Source: Planctomycetota bacterium
Lineage (GTDB): Bacteria; Planctomycetota; UBA1135; GCA-002686595
DNA length: 39,583 nt
Direction of reading: 5' to 3'
Assembly: GCA_028823345.1 (NCBI GenBank)
Contig: JAPKBR010000031.1
Location: forward strand, 1-39,583
Shown here: piece after piece, positions 27,373-35,377 of the stretch
Layout: each line of letters starts with the position of its first letter
How positions within the stretch are numbered: the first letter of the stretch is position 1
The notes under the pieces: generated by a model
Database searches by the model: none
What the model was told of the DNA's origin: nothing
Seen by the model: the letters and a program-made list of their open reading frames with translations, nothing else
Position numbers and translations under genes: made by a program

Positions 27373-29729
27373 TGGTCCGAGTCCCCTTCGGGCAAGCCCA
27401 AGTCAAACTTAACGGCTTCCAAGACCTCGCCCGTCAAGCCGTTTTCGACCCAAGCGACGAGGGTGATTTGCTGCCCGTCAATGGCCGTGGACACGCGGGA
27501 TGTGGCACCGATACCACCCGCCGCGAGATCATCCAGGTAGGCCTCTTGGGCCACTTGAAGGTCACTGAGGCGAACCTCAACCTCGAATTCCTGCAGCCCA
27601 TCCAGGGGATCCCAATCGATTCCGCCGGAGGGCGTCAATTCTGCCCGGGCCAGGTGTCGGTGAACGATCACGCCGGTCTTGCCGGGAAATAACACGCCGC
27701 GCTCCGCAAGCACCAGCACCAGGCGGCGGTCGTATTCCGAAGGTCCCAGGCACTCGAGTCGGGCCGAGAGCACACCATCCTCCAAGGTCCCTTCCAAACC
27801 AAGACTCCAGTCCGTGGCCTTGCTCAGTCGAGCCAGCACGAGGCCGCGATTCTTCTCATAGATGCCTTCCGCATCACGCCACTTGCCGGCGCCGGGGCCC
27901 ATGCGCACCCCGTCGACCACGTGCACCCAAGGACCGGGGATCCCCGTGCGCGCTGCGCGCTGCTCAGCTAGTGCGCTGCAGAGGGGATCGACCCGCGGGT
28001 CGGGCAGGTGGTGGGAAAGGAAAATAGCCTCGCCCCCCTGGTAATGATCGGCCAGCCCTTCAAAGGCGAGGGCCCCGCCGATGGCACCAGCGTTTTCGTC
28101 CCCGAGCCAGGAGTTGGTGAAAAACTCCACCAGCACCGTACGCCGCACGGGTTTTTCTTCGGTGGCCTTAAACCGGGTGGCAGAACCAAAGTTGCGCACC
28201 TTGCCAGCGATCAAGCGCTCAACCACTTCCACACCAAAAGGTTCATCGGTGTCCAGCAAGAGCTGCACGCGGGTCATGGACTCGAGGGCATCGGGTCCAC
28301 TCTGCGGGCTGAGCACCGCCTGCAAATAGCGCGAAAAGGCTCGGCGCAGGCGGCCTTGGCTCTCGTACAAGCGCCCCAGGTCCAGGTTGATTGGTCCGTC
28401 TTCCGGTAAACCGAAGGAGGCGGAAAGCAAATGCCGCCAGGCCTGGTCCCCTTCGTCCCGCGCCAATCGCTCGCGCCCCATACGACCGTGAACCCGGTGC
28501 ACCGCGTTGGGATAGCGGTCCTTACGGCCGCTTTCCACGGCCAACTCACCCGCGGACAAGACCTCGTCCATGCGGCCCTCGTCGGAAAGCTCCACCATCA
28601 GGTCGAGCATGCGCGTGGTGACCAGGTCTTCCACAGTGGTCTTGGCAATCCAGCCGATCGCCCGGCTGGTTTCTTCAGGCGGGGCGACCTCATCGAATCG
28701 CCAGGTGAGCATTAGCTCGGCCGCTTCATGGGCCAAACGCTTGTCGCCGTACTGATCGAGAAAGGCCTCTAACTCATCCGCCTCTTCCGTGACCCGCGCT
28801 TCAAAGAAGGCCCGGTCGGACTGGGGAAAGTCAGGCTCGCGGCTGACACGCACGTGGGCGGTGAGGGCACGCCGGTCCACGGTCAAGTTCAAGTGCTTCA
28901 AAAGACCGATGCCCATCACGCCCAGGGGCGTGTCCGGATGAACAAGGGCAAGGGGTTCGGGGCGCAGGGCCACGAACTGGCTCAAGTCGATACCACCTAG
29001 GTGAAGCGGCCCCAAGTCCCCCGCCGGAGCGCGCAATTGCTCGCACAGCATCTGGTCCACACGGGTGTCGTATTGACTGCAGCCCACCGCCAGAGCAAAG
29101 GGGGTCCCGTCCTTCAGAGTGACCCCCATCCATAGCATGCCTGCGTGTTCGCTGAGGGGCAGAATCCAAGAGCCGTCCCCTTGGCGCACGGGTCGCACGG
29201 GTGCAGTGGGTGCTTCCCCTAGGGGAGCAAATTCCAGTACACGGGAGGCCAACTGGAAAGTGATCTTGTGCTCGCGCAGAACCTCGTAGCCGATACTGCC
29301 CACAAGAGCGTTCTCACCGAGCTCTTCCGAGTGGTACTTGGTGAAGTCCTCCATGAACTCCTCGTCCCCGAGCTCGCGGCGTTCGACCTCCAGGTCGAAG
29401 TCCGGCAGGTGAATGCGAATCGGAATCGTGGTGCCGTCTGAGTTTTCGCAACGCAGGGGCGCAGCGGCCTTGTTGTGCAACACGAGGCCATGGGCCCCTT
29501 CGAACTCCACCAGCAGATTGGCGGGCAGGCGACGGAAAGGCGTGGAGAGGTCACAAGAAACCACCAGCCGCCCAGCGATGATCGTCACCGGCACACGTCC
29601 GCGCACGTCCCGGGTCAGGGACAGCTCACCTTCGCTCGCCGGAATGGACCCCATTGCAGGGGCAAGATCCACACCAAAGAGCCCCGCCATAAACAGAACA
29701 ACGAGAGTGGAGGCGGAAAGGGAGGGCAT
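27369..29729 (-). CDS. Secreted protein: degenerate aspartyl-protease-like repeats, TPR-like helices, thioredoxin-like domain
   Basis: 786 residues, first gene of the block. After a signal peptide (residues 1-26), residues about 44-170 and 198-295 look like two retropepsin-like beta domains: each ends in the conserved flap and hydrophobic motif (NALVGSIGYEVLREHKITF; LGVMGIGLLKHLNLTVDRR). Where the catalytic DTG should be, the sequence reads CDLSTP and AVGCSQ, so both look inactive. Residues about 310-500 are TPR-like helices (LGRLYESQGRLRRAFSRYLQAVL). Residues about 520-620 resemble an Omp28/DUF1223-type thioredoxin fold (VLVEFFTNSWLGDENA, AIFLSHHLPDPRVDPLCS), but the CxxC position is WLGD. 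A binding or scaffolding role is inferred. Domain calls come from pattern recognition only. Confidence 0.65.
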   Translation of the reverse strand: MPSLSASTLVVLFMAGLFGVDLAPAMGSIPASEGELSLTRDVRGRVPVTIIAGRLVVSCDLSTPFRRLPANLLVEFEGAHGLVLHNKAAAPLRCENSDGTTIPIRIHLPDFDLEVERRELGDEEFMEDFTKYHSEELGENALVGSIGYEVLREHKITFQLASRVLEFAPLGEAPTAPVRPVRQGDGSWILPLSEHAGMLWMGVTLKDGTPFALAVGCSQYDTRVDQMLCEQLRAPAGDLGPLHLGGIDLSQFVALRPEPLALVHPDTPLGVMGIGLLKHLNLTVDRRALTAHVRVSREPDFPQSDRAFFEARVTEEADELEAFLDQYGDKRLAHEAAELMLTWRFDEVAPPEETSRAIGWIAKTTVEDLVTTRMLDLMVELSDEGRMDEVLSAGELAVESGRKDRYPNAVHRVHGRMGRERLARDEGDQAWRHLLSASFGLPEDGPINLDLGRLYESQGRLRRAFSRYLQAVLSPQSGPDALESMTRVQLLLDTDEPFGVEVVERLIAGKVRNFGSATRFKATEEKPVRRTVLVEFFTNSWLGDENAGAIGGALAFEGLADHYQGGEAIFLSHHLPDPRVDPLCSALAEQRAARTGIPGPWVHVVDGVRMGPGAGKWRDAEGIYEKNRGLVLARLSKATDWSLGLEGTLEDGVLSARLECLGPSEYDRRLVLVLAERGVLFPGKTGVIVHRHLARAELTPSGGIDWDPLDGLQEFEVEVRLSDLQVAQEAYLDDLAAGGIGATSRVSTAIDGQQITLVAWVENGLTGEVLEAVKFDLGLPEGDSDQ

Positions 29730-29955
29730 GTTTTCTCATCACGCCGGGTGACCCGCGGCGGACAGGTGAGGCTGAGCCTCGGGAGGGGGGTGATATGCTT
29801 GAGCTCTATCCGGCAGGTATCCCGATCGGGGTCCCTTAGGAATCCTGGCGGGGCTTGCCCTTAATGGTTCCAAAAGCCCAGGTTTCGTGGCTCATGGTGA
29901 TTTCGATCTCAGTATTTTGCGGCACGCTCACGGCGACCGGTACGAAACCGCGACC

Positions 29956-31002
29956 TCAGCAAGATCCAGGGAAGAGAGCCTTGAGCAATTCAGTGCCGAG
30001 CTTGCGCTCGACCACGGTGAACTCGGGACTCTTGCCCCGTGGGGCCCAGCCCTTGTACTCCTCGCCAGCAGCGCCATACCACCAGACCTCGTTGGGGTCG
30101 AACTGCAGATCGTTGCCGGAGCGTTGATAGGTGAACTCCGCCCGGCTGGGTCCGCCCCAAGCAAGGGAAGTGGCTTGACCCGTTTGCACTTGCATGGGCT
30201 TCATGTTCCCTTCAAGGACTTCGACTCGGGCCTCGCCCAAACCGAGCAGTCCCGAGTGCAAACGATAACGACCAGAGGGAACGGTCAGCGGTCCCGAACT
30301 GCGGGCCAAGTCAAAGCTGTGCTTGCCGTCCGAACTCTTGACCACGGCCCCGAGCACACGCCCGTCCGCCTCAAAGTCTGTGGCCAAATCCAAGGTGCCT
30401 ATGGCGCCTTGATAGGGCTCAAGCTCCAACTGGGTGCCCTCGGAGTTCACACGCAAGGCCATCAACTTTCCGTCCACGTGCATGGTTGCGGAAAGGAAAG
30501 TGGCGCGCTTGCCCGAACCAACGATCAACGCATCTTGGCCAATCTCGCCAAAGATCCCGTCCCCGTCTTGGTCGATGACTACGATCTTTTGGCCGCCGAG
30601 CTTGCCCTGAACAGCGCCCGAGGGTGCCCATTCCCAGCCCTTGCCCTGGTTGCGCAGGCGAACCCCGTAACGCAGATCAGCGCCGGATGTACGCGTGCCT
30701 TCGAGCAGGCAAAATGCTTTGCGCTCGCCAGTATCTTCATTGAGGCTACCTTCGATGCGACGCTCGGGAATGCCATCCCCATCCGTGTCCACCAAAAGGG
30801 CCTCCCCATCGGTTTGAACCGCAAAACCGGTTCCTCCCTGGTGAACAATGGGCAGGTCATCTCCCACGGTCAGCCAGCGCTCGCCGGGCAGCACATAGGC
30901 AAATTTGCGTGAAGGCTTGTCCTTCAAGAGGACGACTTCCCCACCACCGAGGGGGGGAGGTGCGGGAAGCGATAAGAGCAGTAGGCTGGCGGTCAAGATC
31001 AT
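29956..31002 (-). CDS. Unknown secreted protein with DxDGDG calcium-type loops
   Basis: 348 residues to the first TGA. AGGAG (complement of 31011-31015) sits 8 nt before the ATG at 31002. A short signal peptide (MILTASLLLLSLPAPPPLGGG) precedes a beta-rich protein containing two EF-hand-like or dockerin-like acidic loops, DTDGDGIPE and DQDGDGIFGE. Family not recognised. The reading frame continues in phase past the TGA (29956-29958) for 39 sense codons to a TAA at 29836; the extension (GRGFVPVAVSVPQNTEIEIT...) looks like protein. It may be readthrough, selenocysteine or a nonsense change, or the TGA may be the true end. The gene lies on the same strand as the Bat-like block but is separated from it. 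Confidence 0.7.
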   Translation of the reverse strand: MILTASLLLLSLPAPPPLGGGEVVLLKDKPSRKFAYVLPGERWLTVGDDLPIVHQGGTGFAVQTDGEALLVDTDGDGIPERRIEGSLNEDTGERKAFCLLEGTRTSGADLRYGVRLRNQGKGWEWAPSGAVQGKLGGQKIVVIDQDGDGIFGEIGQDALIVGSGKRATFLSATMHVDGKLMALRVNSEGTQLELEPYQGAIGTLDLATDFEADGRVLGAVVKSSDGKHSFDLARSSGPLTVPSGRYRLHSGLLGLGEARVEVLEGNMKPMQVQTGQATSLAWGGPSRAEFTYQRSGNDLQFDPNEVWWYGAAGEEYKGWAPRGKSPEFTVVERKLGTELLKALFPGSC

Positions 31003-31010
31003 GGGTGTTT

Positions 31011-31015
31011 CTCCT
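31011..31015 (-). promoter_or_regulatory. Ribosome binding site of the DxDGDG protein
   Basis: AGGAG on the minus strand, 8 nt from the ATG at 31002. The rest of 31003-31115 contains nothing I can assign. Confidence 0.45.
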
Positions 31016-31115
31016 GCTCATAAGATACCCAAGATCGACGATGAGCCTACGCAAAATCCCTTGAGCCGGGGACAGGAGTGAGACACTTAGAAATCACCCC
31101 TAACGGGCGCTGGTC

Positions 31116-31862
31116 TCAGGCTGAAGACGCCTCGAGTACCCCCAGGGCAGCTTCAAGAACCTGCCCCAGACCCTTGCCGCTGGTGTCCAGCCGGAAGTCA
31201 CACCGCCCATAGGCGGCCTCCCTTGCCTGCAAGAGATCCGCCAGCTCTTCCTGAGCACGGGGCCTGCCACTCATGGGGCGTCGGTCGCCCTGGCTCAGAA
31301 CCCTCTCCCAGTGGTCTCCTGGTGCGGCGCGGAGCCAGATCGTGCGACAGGAGTTCCGGACGCGCTCGAAGTTCCCAGGTCGTTCGACGATCGAGCCAGG
31401 CACCTCTAAAACGAGCTTCTGGCCGGCTGAGAGCACTTCTTCCAGGGTCGCGGCCTCCCAGACCGCCCAGGCGTCGGGGCCCTCCAGATCGATCAGCTCT
31501 CCCATGGGAAGCCCCGCTTGCTCCTCCACTCGCCGGTCCAACTCCACGAAGGGGGCATCCAATTCACGGGCCAGGGAACGGCCTAAGGCACTCTTTCCGG
31601 CCCCGCGCAGGCCAACCAGAGCCACCCGGTCGGGGCTCGCCAGGGGCAAATCACATAGCTCTCGCAGGGGCACCCCCAGGGCAGAGGCCAGGGAGGCGAG
31701 TTTCAGCAAGGATAGGTTGGCCCGGCCCGCCTCGGCCTCGGTCACATAACGCCGGGAGAGACCCGCTGCATCGGCCAATCCAGAGACCCCAATCCCACGG
31801 GCCTCCCGCAGGGTGTTCAGTCGGCGGCCTAAAGCCGCGAGAAGCGCTTGCGTCTGGATCAT
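31116..31862 (-). CDS. boxR: BoxR-type regulator: XRE helix-turn-helix fused to shikimate-kinase-like domain
   Basis: 248 residues from the ATG at 31862. Residues 8-70 are an XRE-type helix-turn-helix (LGRRLNTLREARG, GLADAAGLSRRYVTEAEAG, LLKLASLASALGV). Residues 78-240 are a shikimate-kinase-like P-loop domain with Walker A GLRGAGKS (84-91), FVELDRRVEEQAG and RPMSGRP. This fusion is the signature of BoxR, which in Azoarcus represses box genes and is released by benzoyl-CoA bound to the kinase-like domain. It is divergent from boxC-boxB, as expected, with a 244-bp region between start codons. The open frame extends upstream to 32099 but lacks any domain there and overlaps the boxC leader, so the ATG at 31862 was chosen. 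Activity as a kinase is not expected. Confidence 0.9.
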   Translation of the reverse strand: MIQTQALLAALGRRLNTLREARGIGVSGLADAAGLSRRYVTEAEAGRANLSLLKLASLASALGVPLRELCDLPLASPDRVALVGLRGAGKSALGRSLARELDAPFVELDRRVEEQAGLPMGELIDLEGPDAWAVWEAATLEEVLSAGQKLVLEVPGSIVERPGNFERVRNSCRTIWLRAAPGDHWERVLSQGDRRPMSGRPRAQEELADLLQAREAAYGRCDFRLDTSGKGLGQVLEAALGVLEASSA

Positions 31863-31876
31863 GTAGGATCTATAAT
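31848..31876 (+). promoter_or_regulatory. Candidate promoter of boxC-boxB
   Basis: TTGCGT (31848-31853), 17 bp, then a perfect TATAAT (31871-31876). Transcription would start near 31883, giving an untranslated leader of about 220 nt before the boxC ATG. The -35 half lies inside the boxR coding start. Confidence 0.45.
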
Positions 31877-31900
31877 ACTCAACATCGGCACGAATGGGAA
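31872..31900 (-). promoter_or_regulatory. Candidate promoter of boxR
   Basis: On the minus strand, TTCCCA (31900-31895), 17 bp, then TATTAT (31877-31872). The -35 element coincides with one arm of the 18-bp palindrome, which would allow autorepression, but the -10 lies only about 10 bp from the boxR ATG, so the leader would be very short. Confidence 0.35.
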
Positions 31901-31912
31901 CTTTAATTCCCA
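31895..31912. promoter_or_regulatory. 18-bp palindrome, candidate BoxR operator
   Basis: TGGGAA-CTTTAA-TTCCCA: perfect 6-bp arms around a 6-bp spacer, lying between boxR and boxC, overlapping the candidate boxR -35 and just downstream of the candidate boxC start point. Occupancy could block both. It differs from the TGCA-containing operator I recall for Azoarcus BoxR. Confidence 0.45.
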
Positions 31913-32106
31913 CTATGTTTCTTGCCTCAGGACTCACGCCCAGGAAGGGCTCTCCACCCCCCCCTGGGTGCCCATCCTTGTCAGCCCCCGAAAGACGCCC
32001 CGGACAACTGGGCTTTCCAGACCCAAGTGGACTCGCCGTCTCAACACGGCACCCACGGCCCCAATTCCCGCGAACCATCCCCCGAGCCTTGGCCCCCACA
32101 ATTCCT
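31913..32106 (+). other. Leader region before boxC
   Basis: An open frame in phase with boxC runs through here from 31894, but its translation (Pro-rich, no domain) does not match the start of BoxC proteins. I see no clear riboswitch or terminator. It is most likely untranslated leader. Confidence 0.35.
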
Positions 32107-33765
32107 ATGCCCGTCGCCTGTAGCCCAACCCGTCAGAGTTTCCAAACCCACCCCGACCATTACCGCCACTGGCAACTCTCCACCAACGGAGACGTGGCCA
32201 CCCTGGCCATGTCCGTGGATCCGGAGGGCGGTCTCAACCCGGGCTATGACCTCAAGTTGAACTCTTATGACCTTGGGGTCGACATCGAGCTCTCCGATGC
32301 AATTCTGCGTTTGCGCTTCGAGCATCCCGAGGTGCGCGCGGTGGTACTCACGGGGTCCCTCGACCGGGTCTTTTGTGCGGGGGCGAACATCGTCATGCTG
32401 CGCTCAAGCGCACATGCCTTCAAAGTCAACTTCTGCAAGTACACCAACGAGACACGTCTCGGCATTGAAGAAGCATCGGACAGCGGGCGGCTGCGTTTCT
32501 TGGCCGCCTTGAATGGCACCGCCTCCGGTGGAGGCTACGAACTAGCCCTCGCCTGCGACCGCATCCTGCTGGTGGACGACCGCAACAGTGCGGTCAGCTT
32601 CCCCGAAGTTCCCCTCCTGGGTGTCCTACCCGGTACCGGCGGCCTAACCCGCATCACCGACAAGCGCAAGCTGCGTCGGGATCACTGTGATGTGTTCAGC
32701 ACCGTGGCAGAAGGCATCAAGGGCAAGCGTGCAGTTGCTTGGAACTTGGTAGACGCCATCGCTCCCCTCTCACGTTGGGACGAACTCACGGCACAACACG
32801 CCAAGGAACTGGCCCAAGAGATCACCCCCAGGGAAGGGCCGGGCGTGCAACTGCCCCCCATCGCAGCCACGGAAGAAGAGGGCCCCAACGGCCTACGATT
32901 GGCCTACAAGTACGTCAGCGTGGACTTCGACGAGAAGACGCGGACCGCCGAATTGTGCATCACCGCCCCGGATACCTGCCCCACGGACGAAGCGGGTGCC
33001 GTTGCCGAAGCGGGTGCCTGGTGGGCCCTAGACGCCTTCCGCGAGTTGGACGACGCGATCTTGAATTTGCGCATGAACTTCCGGGACATCGCCCTGGTTC
33101 TTATGCGAGCCAAAGGTTCCCCCGAGACTGTGCGCACCACCGACGCGCTGCTGGCCACCAGTGACCACTGGTTCCTGCGCGAGACCCGAGGCCTGATCAA
33201 GCGCGTCCTCAAGCGCGTGGACCTCTCCGCCAAGAGTTTTTACGCGGTGGCCGACGAAGGCACAAACTTTGTTGGCACCTTCCTAGAACTGCTGCTTGCC
33301 GCAGACCGGTCCTACGTGCTGGACGATCCAGACAGTCCCGTACAGATGGGTTCCAGCCAAGCAAACGCAGGCATGTTTCCCATGTCCAATGGCTTGACCC
33401 GCCTAGAGACGCGCTTCTATGGAAGCCCGGAGTCCGTTGCTCCTATCCTGGCCCAGGAGACATCCTTTGATGCGGAAACCGCCGACGAGTTGGGCCTCGC
33501 CACCGCTGCCCCAGACGACATTGACTGGGACGATGAATTGCGCTTGGCCATCGAAGAACGCACGAGCTTCTCCCCCGACGCCCTCACCGGAATGGAAGCC
33601 AACCTGCGCTTCCCGGGGCCCGAAACCATGGAGACCAAGATCTTCGGGCGCCTCTCCGCCTGGCAGAACTGGATCTTCCAACGCCCCAACGCAGTGGGCG
33701 AAAAGGGTGCCTTGACCTGCTATGGCACCCCCAGCCGCCACGAATTCAACGTGGAACGCACTTAG
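32107..33765 (+). CDS. boxC: Benzoyl-CoA-dihydrodiol / 2,3-epoxybenzoyl-CoA dihydrolase BoxC
   Basis: 552 residues from the ATG at 32107, matching the usual BoxC length of about 550. It is a double-length crotonase-fold enzyme that opens the ring of 2,3-epoxybenzoyl-CoA to 3,4-dehydroadipyl-CoA semialdehyde and formate. Conserved blocks: FQTHPDHYRHWQL, NSYDLGVDIEL, LRFEHPEVRAVVLTG, RVFCAGANIVMLRSS, ALNGTASGGGYELALACDRI, FPEVPLLGVLPGTGGL, then in the second half QMGSSQANAGMFPMSNGL and TRLETRFYG. boxB follows after 43 bp on the same strand. No Shine-Dalgarno sequence is obvious. Confidence 0.93.
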   Translation: MPVACSPTRQSFQTHPDHYRHWQLSTNGDVATLAMSVDPEGGLNPGYDLKLNSYDLGVDIELSDAILRLRFEHPEVRAVVLTGSLDRVFCAGANIVMLRSSAHAFKVNFCKYTNETRLGIEEASDSGRLRFLAALNGTASGGGYELALACDRILLVDDRNSAVSFPEVPLLGVLPGTGGLTRITDKRKLRRDHCDVFSTVAEGIKGKRAVAWNLVDAIAPLSRWDELTAQHAKELAQEITPREGPGVQLPPIAATEEEGPNGLRLAYKYVSVDFDEKTRTAELCITAPDTCPTDEAGAVAEAGAWWALDAFRELDDAILNLRMNFRDIALVLMRAKGSPETVRTTDALLATSDHWFLRETRGLIKRVLKRVDLSAKSFYAVADEGTNFVGTFLELLLAADRSYVLDDPDSPVQMGSSQANAGMFPMSNGLTRLETRFYGSPESVAPILAQETSFDAETADELGLATAAPDDIDWDDELRLAIEERTSFSPDALTGMEANLRFPGPETMETKIFGRLSAWQNWIFQRPNAVGEKGALTCYGTPSRHEFNVERT

Positions 33766-33808
33766 GTCATTCCGTTCATCAATTTTCTCCAGCAACCAGA
33801 TTTCTCCC

Positions 33809-35221
33809 ATGACCCAGATCGACTACTCACAAAAAATCCCCAACAACGTGGACCTCGGCTCCGACAAGCGCCTGCAACGGGCACTTGAACGCTGGCAACC
33901 GGACTACATCAATTGGTGGCGGGACATGGGGCCCACAAACTTCAACGAGAACGAAATCTACCTGCGTACCGCGATCAGCGTGGAACGGGACGGCTGGGCG
34001 CACTTTGAACACGTCAAGATGCCCGACTATCGCTGGGGCATCTTTCTCACCCCCCATGAGACCGAGCCGAAAATCGGATTTGGAGATCACGAGGGCGAAG
34101 ATGCCTGGCAACAGGTTCCAGGCGAATACCGCAACTGGCTGCGTCGTCTGATCGTGACCCAGGCGGACACCGAGCCCGCCTCGGTGGAACAGCAACGCCT
34201 GCTGGGCCTGACCGCCCCATCGCTCTATGACATGCGCAACTTGTTCCAAGTCAACGTGGAAGAGGGGCGCCACCTCTGGGCCATGGTTTACGTTCTACAC
34301 AGGCACTTTGGTAAAGACGGGCGGGAAGAGGCGGATGAGCTCCTCCAGCGCCGCTCCGGAAACGCCGACCACCCCCGTATCCTGACCACCTTCAACGAGC
34401 CCTGCGAAGACTGGTTGTCATTCTTCTGCTTCACCATGTTCACGGATCGGGATGGCAAGTACCAGTTGCTGTCCCTAGCGGAGTCGGGCTTTGACCCCTT
34501 GGCCCGTTCCTGTCGCTTCATGCTCACCGAAGAGGCCCACCACATGTTCGTGGGCCAAACCGGAGTGGCTCGTGTGATCCGCCGCACCTGCGAGGTGATG
34601 AACGAATTCCCCGATGCGGACCCCCGCGAGCACGGCGCAATCCCCCTGGACTTGATCCAGCGCTACATCTACTTCTGGGCCTCCAGCAGCCTGGACCTGT
34701 TCGGCGCAGAAGTGTCCTCGAACTCCGCCAACTTCTTCGCCGCGGGCATCAAAGGCCGCGCCTACGAAGGCAAGTACGAGGAACATGGAGCCATGGACCA
34801 GTTCTACGAGTTCGAGCGCTATCAGGACGGCCGCCTGACCAAAGAAGCCGTGCCACTGCGCAACGCCATGAACGAGGTCCTACGGGACGGCTACGTGGAC
34901 GAGAACATCAAAGGAATCGAGTACTGGAACCGCGAGTGCGAAAAAACAGGCGTCGACTTCCGCTTCGCCTACCCCAACCGCCGCTTCAGCCGTACGATTG
35001 GCGAATACGCCGGGTCACACTTTGATCCCGAAGGAACCCCCATAGATGAGGCCACATGGAAGGCCAATGTCGCCCAGTGGCTACCTTCCGCCGAGGACAA
35101 GGCCTATGTGAAATCCCTCATGCAACCGGTCACAGAACGAGGCAAATACGCCGGCTGGATCGCACCTCCAAAACGCGGGATCAACAGCCAAGCGGACGAT
35201 TACGAGTACGTCAAGCTGTAG
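33809..35221 (+). CDS. boxB: Benzoyl-CoA 2,3-epoxidase, oxygenase subunit BoxB
   Basis: 470 residues from the ATG at 33809 (known BoxB proteins are about 473). It is the di-iron oxygenase that epoxidises the ring of benzoyl-CoA with O2, taking electrons from the reductase BoxA. Seen: YSQKIPNNVDL, NWWRDMGP, TQADTEPASVEQQR with a candidate iron-ligand Glu122, VEEGRHLWAMVY (Glu152, His155) and LTEEAHHMFVG (Glu241/242, His244/245), the two ExxH-type iron motifs of the ferritin-like fold. The C-terminus WIAPPKRGINSQADDYEYVKL (in part) is also typical. No boxA follows; the next gene is an unrelated lipoprotein. Confidence 0.94.
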   Translation: MTQIDYSQKIPNNVDLGSDKRLQRALERWQPDYINWWRDMGPTNFNENEIYLRTAISVERDGWAHFEHVKMPDYRWGIFLTPHETEPKIGFGDHEGEDAWQQVPGEYRNWLRRLIVTQADTEPASVEQQRLLGLTAPSLYDMRNLFQVNVEEGRHLWAMVYVLHRHFGKDGREEADELLQRRSGNADHPRILTTFNEPCEDWLSFFCFTMFTDRDGKYQLLSLAESGFDPLARSCRFMLTEEAHHMFVGQTGVARVIRRTCEVMNEFPDADPREHGAIPLDLIQRYIYFWASSSLDLFGAEVSSNSANFFAAGIKGRAYEGKYEEHGAMDQFYEFERYQDGRLTKEAVPLRNAMNEVLRDGYVDENIKGIEYWNRECEKTGVDFRFAYPNRRFSRTIGEYAGSHFDPEGTPIDEATWKANVAQWLPSAEDKAYVKSLMQPVTERGKYAGWIAPPKRGINSQADDYEYVKL

Positions 35222-35366
35222 AAGCCCCCCCAGCGCTCCCGGTGCCCCCCCCGCACGGCCCTTCTTAGAAGATCTCATTTAGGGATGGATTGCACTTGCC
35301 TCAAGGCAAACAATCTCAGCTCCGAAGAAGGGGGTGCGCACCTGGGCCAGGATGGCCCCTACGCGC

Positions 35367-35372
35367 GAGGGG
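35367..35372 (+). promoter_or_regulatory. Ribosome binding site fixing the lipoprotein start
   Basis: GAGGGG lies 5 nt before the ATG at 35378. This start begins directly at a lipoprotein signal peptide, whereas the upstream in-frame ATG at 35285 would bury it. No terminator with a U-tract was seen in 35222-35366. Confidence 0.5.
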
Positions 35373-35377
35373 AAAAA

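Noticed and set aside
29887..30912. 341-residue plus-strand frame opposite the DxDGDG protein
   Set aside because: The minus-strand protein has a signal peptide, a good ribosome binding site and calcium-type loops; this one has none.
31863..32099. N-terminal extension of boxR
   Set aside because: No domain, runs antisense to the boxC leader and passes through both candidate promoters.
31894..32106. N-terminal extension of boxC
   Set aside because: Pro-rich and unlike any BoxC; it would overlap the candidate operator. The start at 32107 gives the expected length.
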